Source of the DNA: Thermothielavioides terrestris NRRL 8126
Taxonomy: Eukaryota; Ascomycota; Sordariomycetes; Sordariales; Chaetomiaceae
NCBI RefSeq assembly: GCF_000226115.1
Contig: NC_016458.1
Span: 4,312,001 to 4,376,000 of the forward strand
DNA length: 64,000 nt
Direction: 5' to 3'
Positions within the stretch are counted from its first letter, which is position 1. Each line of letters begins with the position of its first letter. Shown piece after piece: positions 1 to 12,622 of the stretch. A program made the translations under genes and the position numbers. Under the pieces are notes generated by a model. The model was not told the DNA's origin, made no database searches, and saw nothing but the letters and a program-made list of their open reading frames with translations.

Positions 1-3000
1 CAGGTCCTAAAACACAATTCGTTAGCTCACTGCGGATCCAGCGAACACGGAGAGAGAGACGTACCGCAAGCTCCCGACGCATTTTGCGCTGCTCGCCGAA
101 ATTGGTATTGTCCACCTTCTCGCCCAGGATTGCCGCGAACTCCAGCAGGCTCGGCAACGTCTGCCGATGCGGGAAGGGGTTGCCGAGCAAGTCTTTGAGG
201 AAGGCGGTGCAATCCTGCCAAATCTCGTCCATGGTGTCGTCCTCCAAAGACCGCGTGTAGTCCACCAGGAAGATGACCAAGTCGGTGTCCTGCAGCTCGA
301 TCGTGAGCGTCGACCTCCTCGACGGGTCCAGCGCCGCCGGGTTCGTCCGGCTGTAGATGGCGTTGAAGAGCGCCGGAATAGTATGCTTTGGCCGTGATCC
401 GTCTAGCGCCGGGAGCAGGTTGAACACCTCGGCAGCTTTGGACGAGTCGCCGCTGTCCAGCGCGCCACGCCATATCCCGACCACTGTTTCCAGGCACTCG
501 AGCGTTTCGGCCGCAAAGAGATGCTCCAGCAATCTCCTCGCGCGGTTCCTCATCCGCAGCGCCGTGTAGTTGAGAGACGCTGCCGATGTAGCGTCCTGTC
601 CCGCCGCGTCGTTTCCTTGCCCCCAGGACCAGATGGTGAAGCAGATGCGGACGGCGTCTTGGAACGCGAGCAAGACGGTGAGCCGATCGTTGGCCGTGGC
701 GCTGCGGGTCTGCGGGGCCTCGGAGGAGAACACGCCCGACACCATGTTGCCGAAGAAGCCTTGGGGCTGCTCTGGACTCTTGACAACCTGGGCTCTGGCC
801 TCTTCAGCCAGAAGCCTGTCGTGTCCGTTGGCCAGAACCTGCTCAAGGCAGTTGAGCAGAGAGATCAGCGTGGTCTCGGGCCCAGCCGCGCCGTGTGAGT
901 TTGTCCGGTCGGTCGCTCGGAACAGGCGTTGGAGGCCGTTGAAGGTGCTTTCGACCTGGCCGCAAAGGGTCTCGACAAGGGGAATCAAGACCTGGAAGAC
1001 TGACTCTGCGTACAGCGGCAGACACTCGGTGAGGAAGCCGACCCAACTGTCTAGGACAGGTCGGCTGCTTGGGGAACTGAGCCCGGCGAGGATGCACTTT
1101 AGCAAAGTCGGCGGCGGCGGCAGCTGCGCAGCCGTATGCCTCTCGCTGGTCAGGGACACCCTGGAGCTCCTTGCCGCTTCCAGGGTCCCTCCCCGCTTCT
1201 CGTGGGTTGGTGAAGTGGGAGGTTCCACGGGCACCAGCTCGCGGAGCTTAAGGGAAGCGAAGACGACATCCAGCAGTAGGACCTGCACGTAGGGGTCGGG
1301 CCCATTTAGTGACTGCTGCAGTTTCTCGATCAGAACATTTTCGAGATGGAGTTTTGCCAGTTGGTCAGCGAACGGGTTGAGGAGGATCTGGTGAAGGAGA
1401 GTCAAGGTTGCGCGGTGGAGCTGTGTCGCCCTTGCTTCTGCACCCTCCTCACCAGGGATCTCGTTGTGAGCGAGGCACTGCAGGCAGACATGAAGGAAGA
1501 ATTCTTGCAATGTGATGTCGGCATCGGTCCCGGCTTGACCTGTTAGAACAAGCGGCCTAGGGAAACAGAAACGAGGGAATACCTACTGATTTCCGAAAGA
1601 GGCGGCTGGCAAGCATCAGACTTGATAGACCTCTTCGCCAGCACCGCCCAGACTGCTTCCGGGGCCCACCGTAAGACGCTGGACAGGGTGCGGACATAGT
1701 ACAGAGCGAGGCTGAGGTCATCCTCTTCGATGAACTGACTGGAGCCTGACTTGGACTCTTGGCGTCGTCTGAGGAATGGCAACTCGGTGAATTTCGAGAA
1801 GAAAATGCCGAACAGCCTGTCCAGTACGGATTAGCACAGGGCCGGAGCACGAGCACCGGGCTGGCCTCACTCACTTGTCCATCCCGATGAGGCTGTTGAG
1901 CCAAGTCTTAACCGCCATGAAAAGCTGTGTTCTCTCATCGGCAAGGGCATCCAGCATTAGAAACACAGGCCGGGTCAACATGACATCGTAATGCTCCACC
2001 CCTGAGAGCCGCGGAGGAGCCTTGACATCGCCATTGGTAGCCTTCGGTCCCCTTCGCTCTGCCGCGGAGGGATTGTCCTGTAAGGTATGGGTCCAAAGGA
2101 CACAGAAGCTCCTGCCAGGGTCGGCAGGGCGGAGGGCAAAGGCACCAGGGGTGTCATGTTGGAGCATCAGCGAGCAAATTGCGGCCTCTACGTCCCTATT
2201 TGAGAGTGTGAGAGCGCTTTGAAGCAGCCAGAGGCTGCGGACCGTCTCTACGTGATATTTTGGTTCGGATGCTGAGAGGAACACCCAGGCATGGCGCACT
2301 AGCGGCACGACAAGGTCGGAGAACTCAACCGTTGATATTCTCTTCGCCGAATACAGATGTGAAGCGAGGGAGAGGATCGAGGAGTACGTGGTAAACGGTA
2401 TCGGCGTGTCGGCTGAGAGGCATTGGTGCAGCGTAGCGAGGAGCTTGCCTGTGTCCAGTGGGGATGCCTCGGGGACCTTTGATAGGAGGAGAGTTAGGAC
2501 TCGACTTCTTAGTGTTGTTTCTGCGCCAGACGTTTCCCGCCCCAGGGAGGAGCAGTTGAGGTCGCAGGCCTTCTGTAAAAGAAGCTCAGCCAGGGTTCGT
2601 GGGTCGAAAGGAGGTGATGTCACTTCCAGGCTGCCCTGCTCAGCGACGTAGAATGTCCGGATTCTTTTGAGGAGCTCGGCGTTGGGCAAGGCTGTCGAGA
2701 TCTTCGATTCGACCGCGGGGGCGGACTGGCTCGCGGAACCTCTTGGAAACGCGCGTTCCGGCACCAGCTCGAGCAAGCTCACAATGATGTTAAGAACCCT
2801 CTCGGATAATGAGGGATCCAGTGACCCTGAAGCACCGTTGGGCTTCTCGCTGCCGTTAGCCGCCTCCTCCAGCATGCACAAGGCCGAGAGAACGGTAAGA
2901 GGGGCATGAATGGTGATCATCTCTTCTTCCCGAACGTTGAAGTTGGCCAGGACGAACTTGACCAAGTCGAGTTTTGCTCTGCGGTCGGCGAGTGACTGGT

Positions 3001-4694
3001 CTCCTGGACCGATGGCCTGCGCCATGAGGGCTAGTAGCTCGCCGTAGATCAGGCCGCTCTCAACGCCGTCAAAAAAGACGCTGGCACTCCGCAAAACCTC
3101 AGCGAAATCTGCCTTACTCAAGGCCTTCGCCTTGAATTCCCTCACGCTCTCCACGACAGGGAGGAAGAGCTCAGGCACAACTAGGCCGCCGATCTCCCAC
3201 CGGTCCATCAAGGAGAGGCAAATGCGGTAAGGCCGTGCTCGTTCGGCCGGGTTGCCACCCACGTCGGCCTTGATCATGGCAAGCAGGGCCCGGATCAGAG
3301 GTTGTAGGCCATATTCCTCGAAATAGCTCGTCCTCGAGGATAAGATGCCAGGGGCATGGGCCGACGTGGAGGTAGGGGAGTCCAGCCCACCGTCATGCTC
3401 GCCAGACGGAAGAGGTTCAGGGCCGAGCAGCCAGGACCACAATCGCCTGTTGAGGCTCATGTCTCGTCGCACGGTCACGCCAACGGCTGCCCTTAGAAGA
3501 AGTTCCAGATCTCCGCCCTTGGCACTGGCCTGCAAGACGTTGGAGTGTAGCGGGAGGTGAGTAACGAGCAGGTCCAGGTAACCTCGCTGGATGAGAAGTT
3601 GGTCATCAGCAAGACCAGCTGCGAAGCAACGTATGAGTAGGCCTGGTTCCGGAGACGTGACTAACTGAGACAGTTTAGCGGAGGAGTCCCTGTCGGAGGC
3701 GGCGGCCGACTCGGGCTGGAGCGAATGGCCTAGACGAGGAAGTGAGCGCATGAGGTAGGCGAGCGCGCCTGTTCTCCGGCTGTGGCCAGTAATAGAAGCC
3801 AGAAAGAAGCACTGCCAGAAGAAGTCGTCGCCGGCCGAGTGGGCCTCGGTGATCGCCTCGGTTCCTGGCGGCCGGATGGCGACCTTGAAGCGCTCGACAA
3901 GCCTGAGCGTGCGATCGAAGTCCTCGCTTGTCTCCTCCTCGAGCCCAGGCAACAAGGCAAGCACGAGGGATTTCATGGCTGGCCGTAGCGCCCGCGGATC
4001 AAGTTCCAGGAAGTAGCGTTCGAGGAGGTCGAGGAAGGGGGCGCGAACCGTTAGGGAGGCAAAGGACAAGACGGGGGCGAGGCCGGGGAAGTAGAGGGGC
4101 AGGTCCCTCGACAAGCCTTCTTTGCCAATGACGGAGAAGATGTAGCTGTAAACTTCGAGCGTCTTTTGGTGGACGCCGGACGGGAGCGAGGGGTTCAGGC
4201 ACTGGGACAGCCGCTTTGCAACAATTGACTTGGCGGGCACGGTAACAACGGACGACGGCCGAGCCTGCAGCGCCTGTTCCAACACAGATCGTAGAGCAGC
4301 AACGGGTCAGAAACGGCCGCACAACGGAGATTCCGGTGGGCTATGGGGGCTCACCTTAAGCAGGCGATTGAGGAAGGAGATGTAGTCGGCCCATTCTTGT
4401 AGCGCCGTGTCGAACAGCGCCAGGGCCCTCTCAACGCCGGCTGCATACTTGCGGTAGTTCTTATCGTTCGGCGGTGCATCCTCTGCCGGGGTCGTTACAG
4501 CATGTCCAAGTGTCAGCCCGCCGCTCTGGAAAACTGGGAAAACTGGGAAGCAAGAAAAAAAGAATAAGAAACAGAAAGCGCGGGACAGGGAACGGCCTAC
4601 CGCTCCCTAACTGGTTCCTCCACTGTCGCGGCGCGGGCGAGTCGCGGCCAGAGCTGTCGGGCGAGGCTGAGCGACGGCCGGGCTCAGACGCCAT
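1..4694 (-). CDS. dopA: Dopey family protein DopA/Dop1, 3' end outside window
   Basis: Large leucine-rich scaffold of the Dopey family; in yeast Dop1 works with Mon2 and the flippase Neo1 in endosome-Golgi traffic, and DopA affects morphogenesis in Aspergillus. The Dopey N-terminal domain is clear: exon 2 gives NDKNYRKYAAGVE and exon 3 continues with ALQARPSS, SIVAKRLSQCLNPSLPSGVH and TLEVYSYIFSVIG. I read six exons on the minus strand: 4694-4601, 4482-4355, 4273-1875, 1816-1587, 1539-65 and 6-1. All junctions keep frame and have GT/AG ends (GTGAGC, GTGAGT, GTACGT donors; CTAAC branch in the last intron). The 47-nt intron 1586-1540 is the least certain; a 26-nt alternative (1582-1557) also keeps frame. 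At least 1444 codons are present; the family is usually longer, so some hundreds of C-terminal residues are missing at the edge. The start is the first in-frame ATG, followed by a Ser/Pro-rich stretch. Confidence 0.93.
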
Positions 4695-5168
4695 GGCAAA
4701 GCGAGAGATAACCCGGTAACGTGATGCGCTCGTCGTTGCGGATCATTGCCGGCTCGATATCCGAGTATCAGACTGGGTGCCGCAGGTTCGGTGGTGCCCG
4801 GAGAGGGATTGGAGAGGGATTCGCACTCCGGCTTGCTGAAGGGTTGAAGGAACGTGCAAGATGCCAGCAAGGTCCCTGACGTTCAGTTACTGTTAGCGGG
4901 GCTATTTGATTGGCTGTCATCCCAAGCTACACCCTGTAACCCTGCATTAGTGGGTGGGCAAGGCTGAAACGCCAAGGTTAATTACCTTACGCAGTGCGGA
5001 TTACACCGACAACAATCAAAGGTGCCTGATCATAACCACTGTCGTCATTCCATCCCGCTCCACACACTACCGACAATGGCGCATCGGCGTCCCAACATAC
5101 CAGAATTTGGAACTCGCTGAGAAATTGCAGACAATGCGCGAGTTGAACCACCGGGGGGTGCATCGACA
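4695..5168. promoter_or_regulatory. Divergent promoter region between dopA and mon1
   Basis: A 474-bp non-coding gap between the dopA start codon (minus) and the mon1 start codon (plus), so it must hold both promoters and 5' leaders. No TATA box stands out. Short reading frames inside it show no recognisable domain and I treat them as chance. Confidence 0.6.
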
Positions 5169-7100
5169 ATGGCTCGGGAAGCGGAAGCTGGGCCTTCCAA
5201 CAACGGCGGCAGCGGCGCCGACACGCAGCCCAAGGTGACGACCCCAAAGCCGTCGCCGCCGTCCCCGCCGCCGCCTCTCCCACCGCGTCGAAAGCCGTCC
5301 GGCGAAAGCCTTGCGCAGGTAGCCCCAACTCGAGCGCGGCCCACAACGGCCGTCTCGCCCATCGACATCGCGACCCTGTCGTTTCCCGACGGTTCGCGAG
5401 GCACCTTTTCCACAAGCGCAACCCCGGCTGTGTCCACTCCGGCTGCCACCGGATATGTGGTCCCCGGTCGAGATGCGACGGCCGGCGGCGACCCTGCTGA
5501 TGTGATGAGCATCATGAGCTTCGCTCCCACCCTGCGCCCACCAGGCGACCTTGCCAGCCTCGTTGCAGGTGGACTCAATAGGAAGAGCCTCGCTTGGACC
5601 ATGCTGCGGTCGCAAGCCGAAACTGTCCGGCCCTTTGAGAGCATTGAGCTCGGCGCCCCCGGCGACCTCGCCGGATTTGAAAGGGAGTTCGACGAGATCC
5701 CGGACGATGCCAGTGACGATGTCCGATTGGCAATCTGGAAGTCCAAGATGAAGCATTACATGATCCTCTCGTCGGCCGGGAAACCGATCTACAGCCGCCA
5801 CGGCGACCTGGGCCTGATCAACTCGTATATGGGCGTGGTGCAGACCATCATCTCGTTCTTCGAAGGTGCAAAGAACCCGCTGCTGGGCTTTACCGCTGGC
5901 AACGCCCGGTTCGTCGTCGCCATCGAGGGCCCCCTTTATTTCGTGGCCATCAGCAGGCTGGGTGAAAGTGATGCGCAGCTGAGGAGCCAGCTAGACGCCT
6001 TGTATATGCAGATCTTGTCCACTCTGACTCTCCCCACGCTCAAGAACATATTCGCCCACCGCCCATCCACCGACCTTAGGAAGCCCCTGGAGGGTACCGA
6101 GTCGCTCCTCTCGTCCCTTGCCGACAGCTTCACCAAGGGTTCTCCTTCTACGCTGCTTGGCGCTCTTGAATGTCTCAGGTTACGGAAGTCACAGCGCCAC
6201 GCGATAAACAATGTCTTCCTCAAGAACCGCTGCGAAAAGCTTCTTTACGGACTCATTGTCGCCGGCGGGAAGCTTGTCAGCGTCATCCGGCCGCGCAAGC
6301 ACTCGCTTCACCCGAGCGACCTCCAGCTCATCTTCAACATGCTCTTTGAGTCTTGCGGTATTAAGTCAGGGGGCGGAGAGAGTTGGATCCCGCTCTGCCT
6401 CCCAGCCTTCAACAGCCGTGGTTATCTCTACATGTACGTCAGCTTCTTCGATGGGAAGCCAGATACCGCGTTTCCGAGCGAGCCGGCCCAAAAAGCGGCT
6501 GGATCATCGGATCACGACGACGAGAAGACCACAGACGAGGAAGAGATCGCCCTCATCCTCATCTCCCCCGACAAGGAATCGTTTTACGACCTTAAGGAGA
6601 TGCGGGACAAGCTCGCCGCCCAGCTCACCAAAGCCGGCCACCTCTCCCTCATCCGCTCCGCCGCCCGCGAAGGCCGCCCCAAGATCCAAGCCGTCGCTCC
6701 GGGCGCGCAGATCTCCCACTTCCTCTACAAGTCGCGCGCAAACGTGCAGTTCTGCATGTCTTCCCTCGAGCCCGCCTCCTTTTCCTCCTCCTCCTCATCG
6801 CCGTCCCATTCGACGCCACCAGCGTCAGCATCCGAGCAGATGCTCACCCGCCGCCGGCTCATGACCGTCTACCACGAGCTCCACGCCGCCGTGCATGCCA
6901 AGCACGCGCACCTGAAGGTCCTCCACGCCGTGGGCGAGGACGCGGCGAGTTTGGCGTGGATCACGCCCACCTTCGAGTTCTATTGCGTGGCGGGGCCGAA
7001 TGTCTCGCGTGCGGCCATGGCGCAGGGGGCGAATAAGGTGGTTCAGTGGGCCAAGAGGGAGGAGGAGAGGCTGTTTATCATCGGCGGCGGCGTGTTTTAG
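5169..7100 (+). CDS. mon1: Vacuolar fusion protein Mon1
   Basis: Single-exon gene for a 643-aa Mon1 protein. With Ccz1 it forms the guanine-nucleotide exchange factor for Rab7/Ypt7 on late endosomes and is needed for vacuole fusion, autophagy and cytoplasm-to-vacuole transport. The first ~175 residues are low-complexity, rich in Pro, Ser and Thr. The conserved core begins near residue 180 with [20 protein letters not shown] and continues with [13 protein letters not shown], the first longin-like domain. [21 protein letters not shown] and the second and third longin-type segments follow ([33 protein letters not shown]). The C-terminal tail [15 protein letters not shown]...[12 protein letters not shown] is typical of the family. 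A Ser-rich insert of variable length lies near residue 540. Length and end match fungal Mon1. It is divergent from dopA, another endomembrane gene, across a 474-bp gap. Confidence 0.96.
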   Translation: MAREAEAGPSNNGGSGADTQPKVTTPKPSPPSPPPPLPPRRKPSGESLAQVAPTRARPTTAVSPIDIATLSFPDGSRGTFSTSATPAVSTPAATGYVVPGRDATAGGDPADVMSIMSFAPTLRPPGDLASLVAGGLNRKSLAWTMLRSQAETVRPFESIELGAPGDLAGFEREFDEIPDDASDDVRLAIWKSKMKHYMILSSAGKPIYSRHGDLGLINSYMGVVQTIISFFEGAKNPLLGFTAGNARFVVAIEGPLYFVAISRLGESDAQLRSQLDALYMQILSTLTLPTLKNIFAHRPSTDLRKPLEGTESLLSSLADSFTKGSPSTLLGALECLRLRKSQRHAINNVFLKNRCEKLLYGLIVAGGKLVSVIRPRKHSLHPSDLQLIFNMLFESCGIKSGGGESWIPLCLPAFNSRGYLYMYVSFFDGKPDTAFPSEPAQKAAGSSDHDDEKTTDEEEIALILISPDKESFYDLKEMRDKLAAQLTKAGHLSLIRSAAREGRPKIQAVAPGAQISHFLYKSRANVQFCMSSLEPASFSSSSSSPSHSTPPASASEQMLTRRRLMTVYHELHAAVHAKHAHLKVLHAVGEDAASLAWITPTFEFYCVAGPNVSRAAMAQGANKVVQWAKREEERLFIIGGGVF

Positions 7101-7578
7101 TGCGAGCCTCTGTGATGCCAAAGATGGGAGAGATGATCTATCCCGCGTTTTGATCTATGAGTGTGTATATCTGGGCCGGGATCTTGGAGTAAAGCTTTGT
7201 GTTGATGATGAGGCCGTTGACAGGTAGGGTCTAGGCCAAAACGAAAGCCATCGCTGCTAAATGATACCCGTCTCTATTAGCTACCAAATCATGCGAGCGA
7301 ACGACTGTAACGAGCTGTCTGGCCAGGGATATCCATCCCTTGGCGAGCAATCAAGCAAACACCTAAAAGCTACTCTCGTTCAGTTCGAGCTTCCTTCCCA
7401 GCATCTCTGCCAGCAAGTTGAGATCCAGAGACACAGCTGATTCGGATACCCTCGGTTTCGCGAGCCAGAGATCAAAAAGGCCCTCGCTCTATCTAACCCG
7501 TTCGGCTGAGCAAGCATCCCAAGCTCAGTCACGCGCGAACTCTCCTTTCGATCCCTATGGTACCCAACCAACCAACGC
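7101..7578. other. Intergenic region between convergent genes
   Basis: 478 bp between the stop of mon1 (plus) and the stop of the unnamed minus-strand gene; expected to hold both 3' UTRs and polyadenylation signals. I see no further gene. Confidence 0.6.
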
Positions 7579-9312
7579 TCACCTGCGGACTCGCAGCCCA
7601 GGACACACGCGAGCGATGGCCCGCCGGGCACTTGCCACCCAGCTGGTAACGCGGCCCCTGAGCCGCCTGGAACGCTCTCCTCCTCTCTGTCCCGGACCGG
7701 CCGTCTCGTCGGCGATGGGAGTCGGGTTAGCCTCGAGTTGTCCGCAATTGTCCATCCCTGCCGCCGTTGGCATCCCCGTCGACGATGAGGATGGCAGTTG
7801 AAGCTGTGCCTCCGCGAGGCGGGCCCCCAGGTCGGGAAAGCACTTCTTCAGCCGCCGGAGGGCTTTCCCGTTGACGCGGCGCATGTCAGCGGAGAAGAGC
7901 GCTCGGATCTCATTTGGCGTTGGTGAGATGGCCGGGTTCTGAGCGGTAGGCTGTGGTTTGTGGAAAGAGAGTCGCCATGTTCGGCGAGCAGGCGGTGATG
8001 CCGTCGGAGTGGCCCCTTGGCTGGCGCCGATAAAATCTTCAATCTGGTGCCAGCGCCTAAGTTCGGTATGCACCAGCTCGCAATCTGAACTGTGGCTATC
8101 AGAGCAAGTTCCCGACCTGCGGCCCCTGTGCTCTCGTGTCCTGGCCAAAGCACCCCTGGACACCCTCAGCTTCAACCTTCTGCCGCCGGGCCCGATGCTG
8201 TCAACTTCCCACAGGACATGCCGTCTTGAATGCTTGGCGGTTAGCATCTCGGGAATGGCTTGTTCGCTGGCCGTGTCAGTTCTGGCTCGTTTCGGACCCG
8301 AGACTGATCCAAATGAAGGAAAAGGTTGAGTTTGGGGGGCTGCAAGGCTCTTCCTGTGCCCACGAATGTTGTTGCTCTTTTCAAAAGCATCAACAGTCCC
8401 TACTTGATGTGATGCGGACGGTGCCACGCTGACACGCGGAACAGGACAAGGAGTTGTGGCCGGCGCGTCGGGCGGACAGGAGCCTTCAGCACTGTATCGC
8501 CAAGCGTCAAAGATTTTCATTTCTGTTTTGTGTCCAGCCGCCTCGGCTCGTGGTTGAACGAAGCCCTTAAGCCCGTCGGCGACGCCCGAATGGCTGCGTG
8601 TCTGGCTGTCGGAGGGCATCCAGGGCGAGGGTGCATCATCATTGTCCACCGAATTCTGCAGCCTTTTCTCCGCCTCCTAGTCGGAAACGCTCATGTTGCG
8701 TACGCTGAGAGGTTGGCCCAAGCTGAGCAATGGGGAATCCGGGGTCTCTGCTGGCTTGCTGGACGCTTTGCCAGCGTCTTCTGTGAAGTCGGACGACGAA
8801 GTGCAGAATCTGTTCCCATGATCACCGGTCCACGTTCCGATCGACTGGTGGCAGGGTAGGTGACCTGAGCTGCAGGTTGTCATCGAGTAAGATCGCCGAT
8901 AACCTCTGCTAAAAGGGGATCCAAGAAAGCTGGAGCCCGACCTCACGCTGCCGGAGTCGCAGAGGGATACGGAACCGGACGTGCTGTGTCGATACGATGG
9001 GAGCTGCCTCCTGTCGTCCTCGAGGTCACCTCCTATCCCATCGTTGGGCGAGCGCCCGGCATTGGTAGTCTTGGGCTTTGCCGGTCGCGGACGTGCCGGA
9101 GGTTCGAACGCGCGGGGAACACGGACCGAGCCGAAGGAGAAGGGTCCGATGTCCCCCGTCTCAGTCGTCTTTCTGAGCATGCCGTCCAACGGGGATGGTG
9201 AGGCCAGGAATACCGCGTTTCCGTCAAGGCTCTGGAGCGCGGCTCTTGCAGAAGAGCCTCGGTCGAGAGCCCCCTGACTGGCCGCTCGCCTTGTCGCTGC
9301 GATATTCTCCAT
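7579..9312 (-). CDS. Unrecognised Ser/Pro/Arg-rich protein, with an in-frame TAG or a 48-nt intron
   Basis: I do not recognise this protein. The minus strand has an open frame from 9312 (MENIAATRRAASQ) to 7579, broken once by TAG at 8679-8677; both sides are in the same frame. The upstream half has low-complexity Ser/Arg stretches and a PRAFEPPARPRPAKPK segment. The downstream half has a basic helix-like block (EIRALFSADMRRVNGKALRR, LKKCFPDLGARLAEAQ) and an Arg-rich C terminus, suggesting a nuclear or regulatory protein (inference). Two readings are possible. A 48-nt intron at 8703-8656 (GTACGC donor, CTGCAG end, no good branch point) would remove the stop and keep frame, giving about 561 aa. 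Otherwise the TAG is a nonsense mutation. An ATG at 9447 in the same frame is an alternative start. The gene shares a 1.7-kb divergent upstream region with PDI. Confidence 0.6.
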
Positions 9313-10983
9313 CAAGGCGTCTGGCCGCGAGACGACTGGCTGGCTGGCTGGATGGATGGCGGCACAGCGTATGGGATAACGAAACGCCAGTCGAGATCCG
9401 CCCTGACAGCAACGAACGCCGTTCCTCGGTATTTGGCCGCATGACATTGGTTCAGGTCAGTGCGGTCAACTCAATGGCCACTGACCATTCTTGGAGACAC
9501 AGAGGCCTGGGTTGATGAACGGCAAGCGCATGGGGGCGGTCGGTACTGGAGGAGGAAGGAGCAAACGAGCAGTTGGCTAACTGCCTAACATGCGGACGGA
9601 AGCCATGATGAAGCATCCACCATCCTAGGTAAGAGGCAGGCAGAGTCACGAAAACACACAGGAATACCTGAGTCGGGCGGGTGAAGCCTCGACCCAACTG
9701 GTATGCCCTCCGGGATTACAAGCCGTACCCAACCTTAAGTAGGCCAGGTAGTCAGGCACCTGGCTCCAAGCTCTACCGGGAACATCAAGTTGGGCTCGAT
9801 GCAAGACTACAGGATTTAGCGGTTACCTACCTACCTATTCAAGCAGCAGACTGTGGCTGATGATGAAGAAAAAAAGAAGGTATCTCCGGTAGGGAAGAGC
9901 ATGACATGGAGAGCAGGAGAACAAGACTTAGAACGACCAGAGGTCGAGTCCGCAGTGGGTCTCGGATAGTTATCAGCAACCCGGACCGTCGAGTCCCTTG
10001 AAACCCGTTCAGCAAACGGCGCACACGGCACACACTGCCCGAGCCGTGCTGTGGCACCTCGGAGACGGTCGGTGGCTGTGGCAACGGGCCGCTGTTCCAG
10101 AGCAAGGTGTCCACAGTCAGCCTACGGGGCATCAACACCCGTCGCGAGAATGCTCATGTTAGTTAGCCTCACTGCTCAACACAGTCGCTCGGTACCTACA
10201 CAGTAAGGTTAGCACTAGCGCACACGGCGCATACACTACCGAGTCCTGCCAGATTTGATTTAACTCGTCGCAATCCAAATACACCTACATCTCCTGCCTG
10301 GGACATAATTCCATTTTCGTGGTCTCCGTGGCTCTGACACAGATCGTTCAATTTGGACGTTACCAGAAGTATCCCTTCCATACTTGAAGCTGTTCCAAGG
10401 CCATGGATTCCTTTCCGGAGTGTCAGTCCACCTTCAGCTTCGTAATCGGTACTGTGCAGTCGGCCGCTCTGCCGGGCTAGCCCAGAAGTCCCCCACCCTT
10501 GGCCGTTTAGGAAGGTCTGGTTGGTTCGCCGAGACTGTGGAGGAGCTGAGCTGAGGAAAAGACACCTGTTCTCTCGACAGGAACGCAGCTTTGTAATTGA
10601 CGACTGGTCGATACAAGTAGCCGCGACCACTACGGATCCGTCCTCCCCCTTCGTTGTGCTTGGGACATCCCATTATTCCTCTCCATCTTTTCTCTTCTGA
10701 AAAAGAAAGGGGGCCTATCCGCATACCTGCAGGGTATCAATTGGAATTCAATTCCTTGGTTGCGGTGATTCCTATCTGTCCTTTTCTGCCTTTACTTTAA
10801 GTAGCCCAGAGTGAGTTCCCAGTGCTGTGCTGTGCGACCCGCGGCGCCCTGGCTTCGCCCTCCGCCTTTCTTCTTTGACTACTGCACGATACCTCCGCAT
10901 TCTCTGCATCCCATTCACAATCTCGTCGTTCCGTCAAACGAACACTGAGCTCACTCGCTCTCCGGCAGAACAGGAACATCGCG
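9313..10983. promoter_or_regulatory. Long divergent upstream region of the unnamed gene and PDI
   Basis: About 1.67 kb without a convincing gene. It contains CCTACC/GGTAGG-type short repeats around 9720-9840 and a pyrimidine-rich stretch just before the PDI start. I looked for a clear unfolded-protein-response element upstream of PDI and could not identify one by eye. Small open frames on both strands show no family features. Confidence 0.5.
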
Positions 10984-12622
10984 ATGCATAAGGCCCAGAA
11001 GTTCGCGCTCGGCCTGCTTGCCGCGGCGGCAGTTGCCACAGCTTCGGATGTTGTCCAGCTGAAGAAGGACACCTTCGACGACTTCATCAAGACGAATGAC
11101 CTTGTTCTCGCCGAATGTAGGTCTTCTTTGCTCCGTCCCGCCATTCCATTCGATTGTATGCTGACGGATGTCTTTTGTTCAGTCTTCGCGCCGTGGTGCG
11201 GTCACTGCAAGGCTCTCGCCCCCGAGTACGAGGAGGCTGCGACCACACTGAAGGAGAAGAACATCAAGCTCGTCAAGGTGGACTGCACAGAGGAGACGGA
11301 CCTCTGCCAACAACATGGTGTTGAGGGCTACCCGACTCTCAAGGTCTTCCGCGGCCTTGACAACGTCTCCCCCTACAAGGGCCAGCGCAAGGCTGCTGCG
11401 TACGTTTTGCCGTGCTGGCTGCTCCAACAAAGGGCATTGCTAACAATCCAGCAGTATCACCTCGTACATGATCAAGCAGTCTCTGCCCGCCGTGTCCGAG
11501 GTCACGAAGGACAACCTGGAGGAGTTCAAGAAGGCCGACAAGGTCGTCCTTGTCGCCTACGTGGATGCTTCCGACAAGGCGTCCAGTGAGGTTTTCACCC
11601 AGGTCGCCGAGAAGCTGCGCGACAACTACCCGTTCGGCTCCAGCAGCGATGCTGCGCTGGCCGAGGCTGAGGGCGTCAAGGCTCCCGCTATCGTCCTTTA
11701 CAAGGACTTTGATGAGGGCAAGGCGGTCTTCTCCGAGAAGTTCGAGGTGGAGGCGATCGAGAAGTTCGCCAAGACGGGCGCCACCCCGCTCATTGGCGAG
11801 ATTGGCCCCGAGACCTACTCCGACTACATGTCGGCCGGCATCCCTCTGGCCTACATTTTCGCCGAAACGGCCGAGGAGCGGAAGGAGCTCAGCGACAAGC
11901 TCAAGCCGATCGCCGAGGCTCAGCGCGGCGTCATTAACTTTGGTACTATTGACGCCAAGGCTTTTGGTGCCCACGCCGGCAACCTGAACCTGAAGACCGA
12001 CAAGTTCCCCGCCTTCGCCATCCAGGAGGTCGCCAAGAACCAGAAGTTCCCCTTCGATCAGGAGAAGGAGATCACCTTCGAGGCGATCAAGGCTTTCGTC
12101 GACGATTTTGTCGCCGGTAAGATCGAGCCCAGCATCAAGTCGGAGCCGATCCCCGAGAAGCAGGAGGGCCCCGTCACCGTCGTCGTTGCCAAGAACTACA
12201 ATGAGATCGTCCTGGACGACACCAAGGATGTGCTGATTGAGTTCTACGCCCCGTGGTGCGGCCACTGCAAGGCCCTGGCTCCCAAGTACGAGGAGCTCGG
12301 CGCCCTGTATGCCAAGAGCGAGTTCAAGGACCGGGTCGTCATCGCCAAGGTTGATGCCACGGCCAACGACGTTCCCGATGAGATCCAGGGATTCCCCACC
12401 ATCAAGCTGTACCCGGCCGGTGCCAAGGATCAGCCCGTCACCTACTCTGGCTCGCGCACTGTCGAGGACCTCATCAAGTTCATCGCCGAGAACGGCAAGT
12501 ACAAGGCCGCCATCTCGGAGGATGCCGAGGAGACGTCGTCTGCAACCGAGACGACCACCGAGACGGCCACCAAGTCGGAGGAGGCTGCCAAGGAGACGGC
12601 GACGGAGCACGACGAGCTCTAG
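10984..12622 (+). CDS. pdi1: Protein disulfide isomerase (ER)
   Basis: ER oxidoreductase that forms and rearranges disulfides in secretory proteins. Three exons: 10984-11116, 11183-11399 and 11455-12622, with GTAGGT and GTACGT donors, giving 505 aa. The third exon uses the second of two nearby AG acceptors, so the protein reads KAAAITSYM. Domain order is signal peptide (residues 1-20, [19 protein letters not shown]), thioredoxin a domain with CGHC at 50-53, b and b' domains, a' domain with CGHC at 385-388, an acidic Glu/Thr tail and the HDEL retention signal. From memory the sequence is almost identical to the cloned Humicola insolens PDI, the strongest clue to the species. The a' domain has [18 protein letters not shown], as expected. 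Strong GC-ending codon bias suggests high expression. Confidence 0.98.

Noticed and set aside
11339..12610. 423-codon minus-strand frame opposite PDI
   Set aside because: Leu/Gly/Asp-rich antisense shadow of a strongly biased coding sequence.
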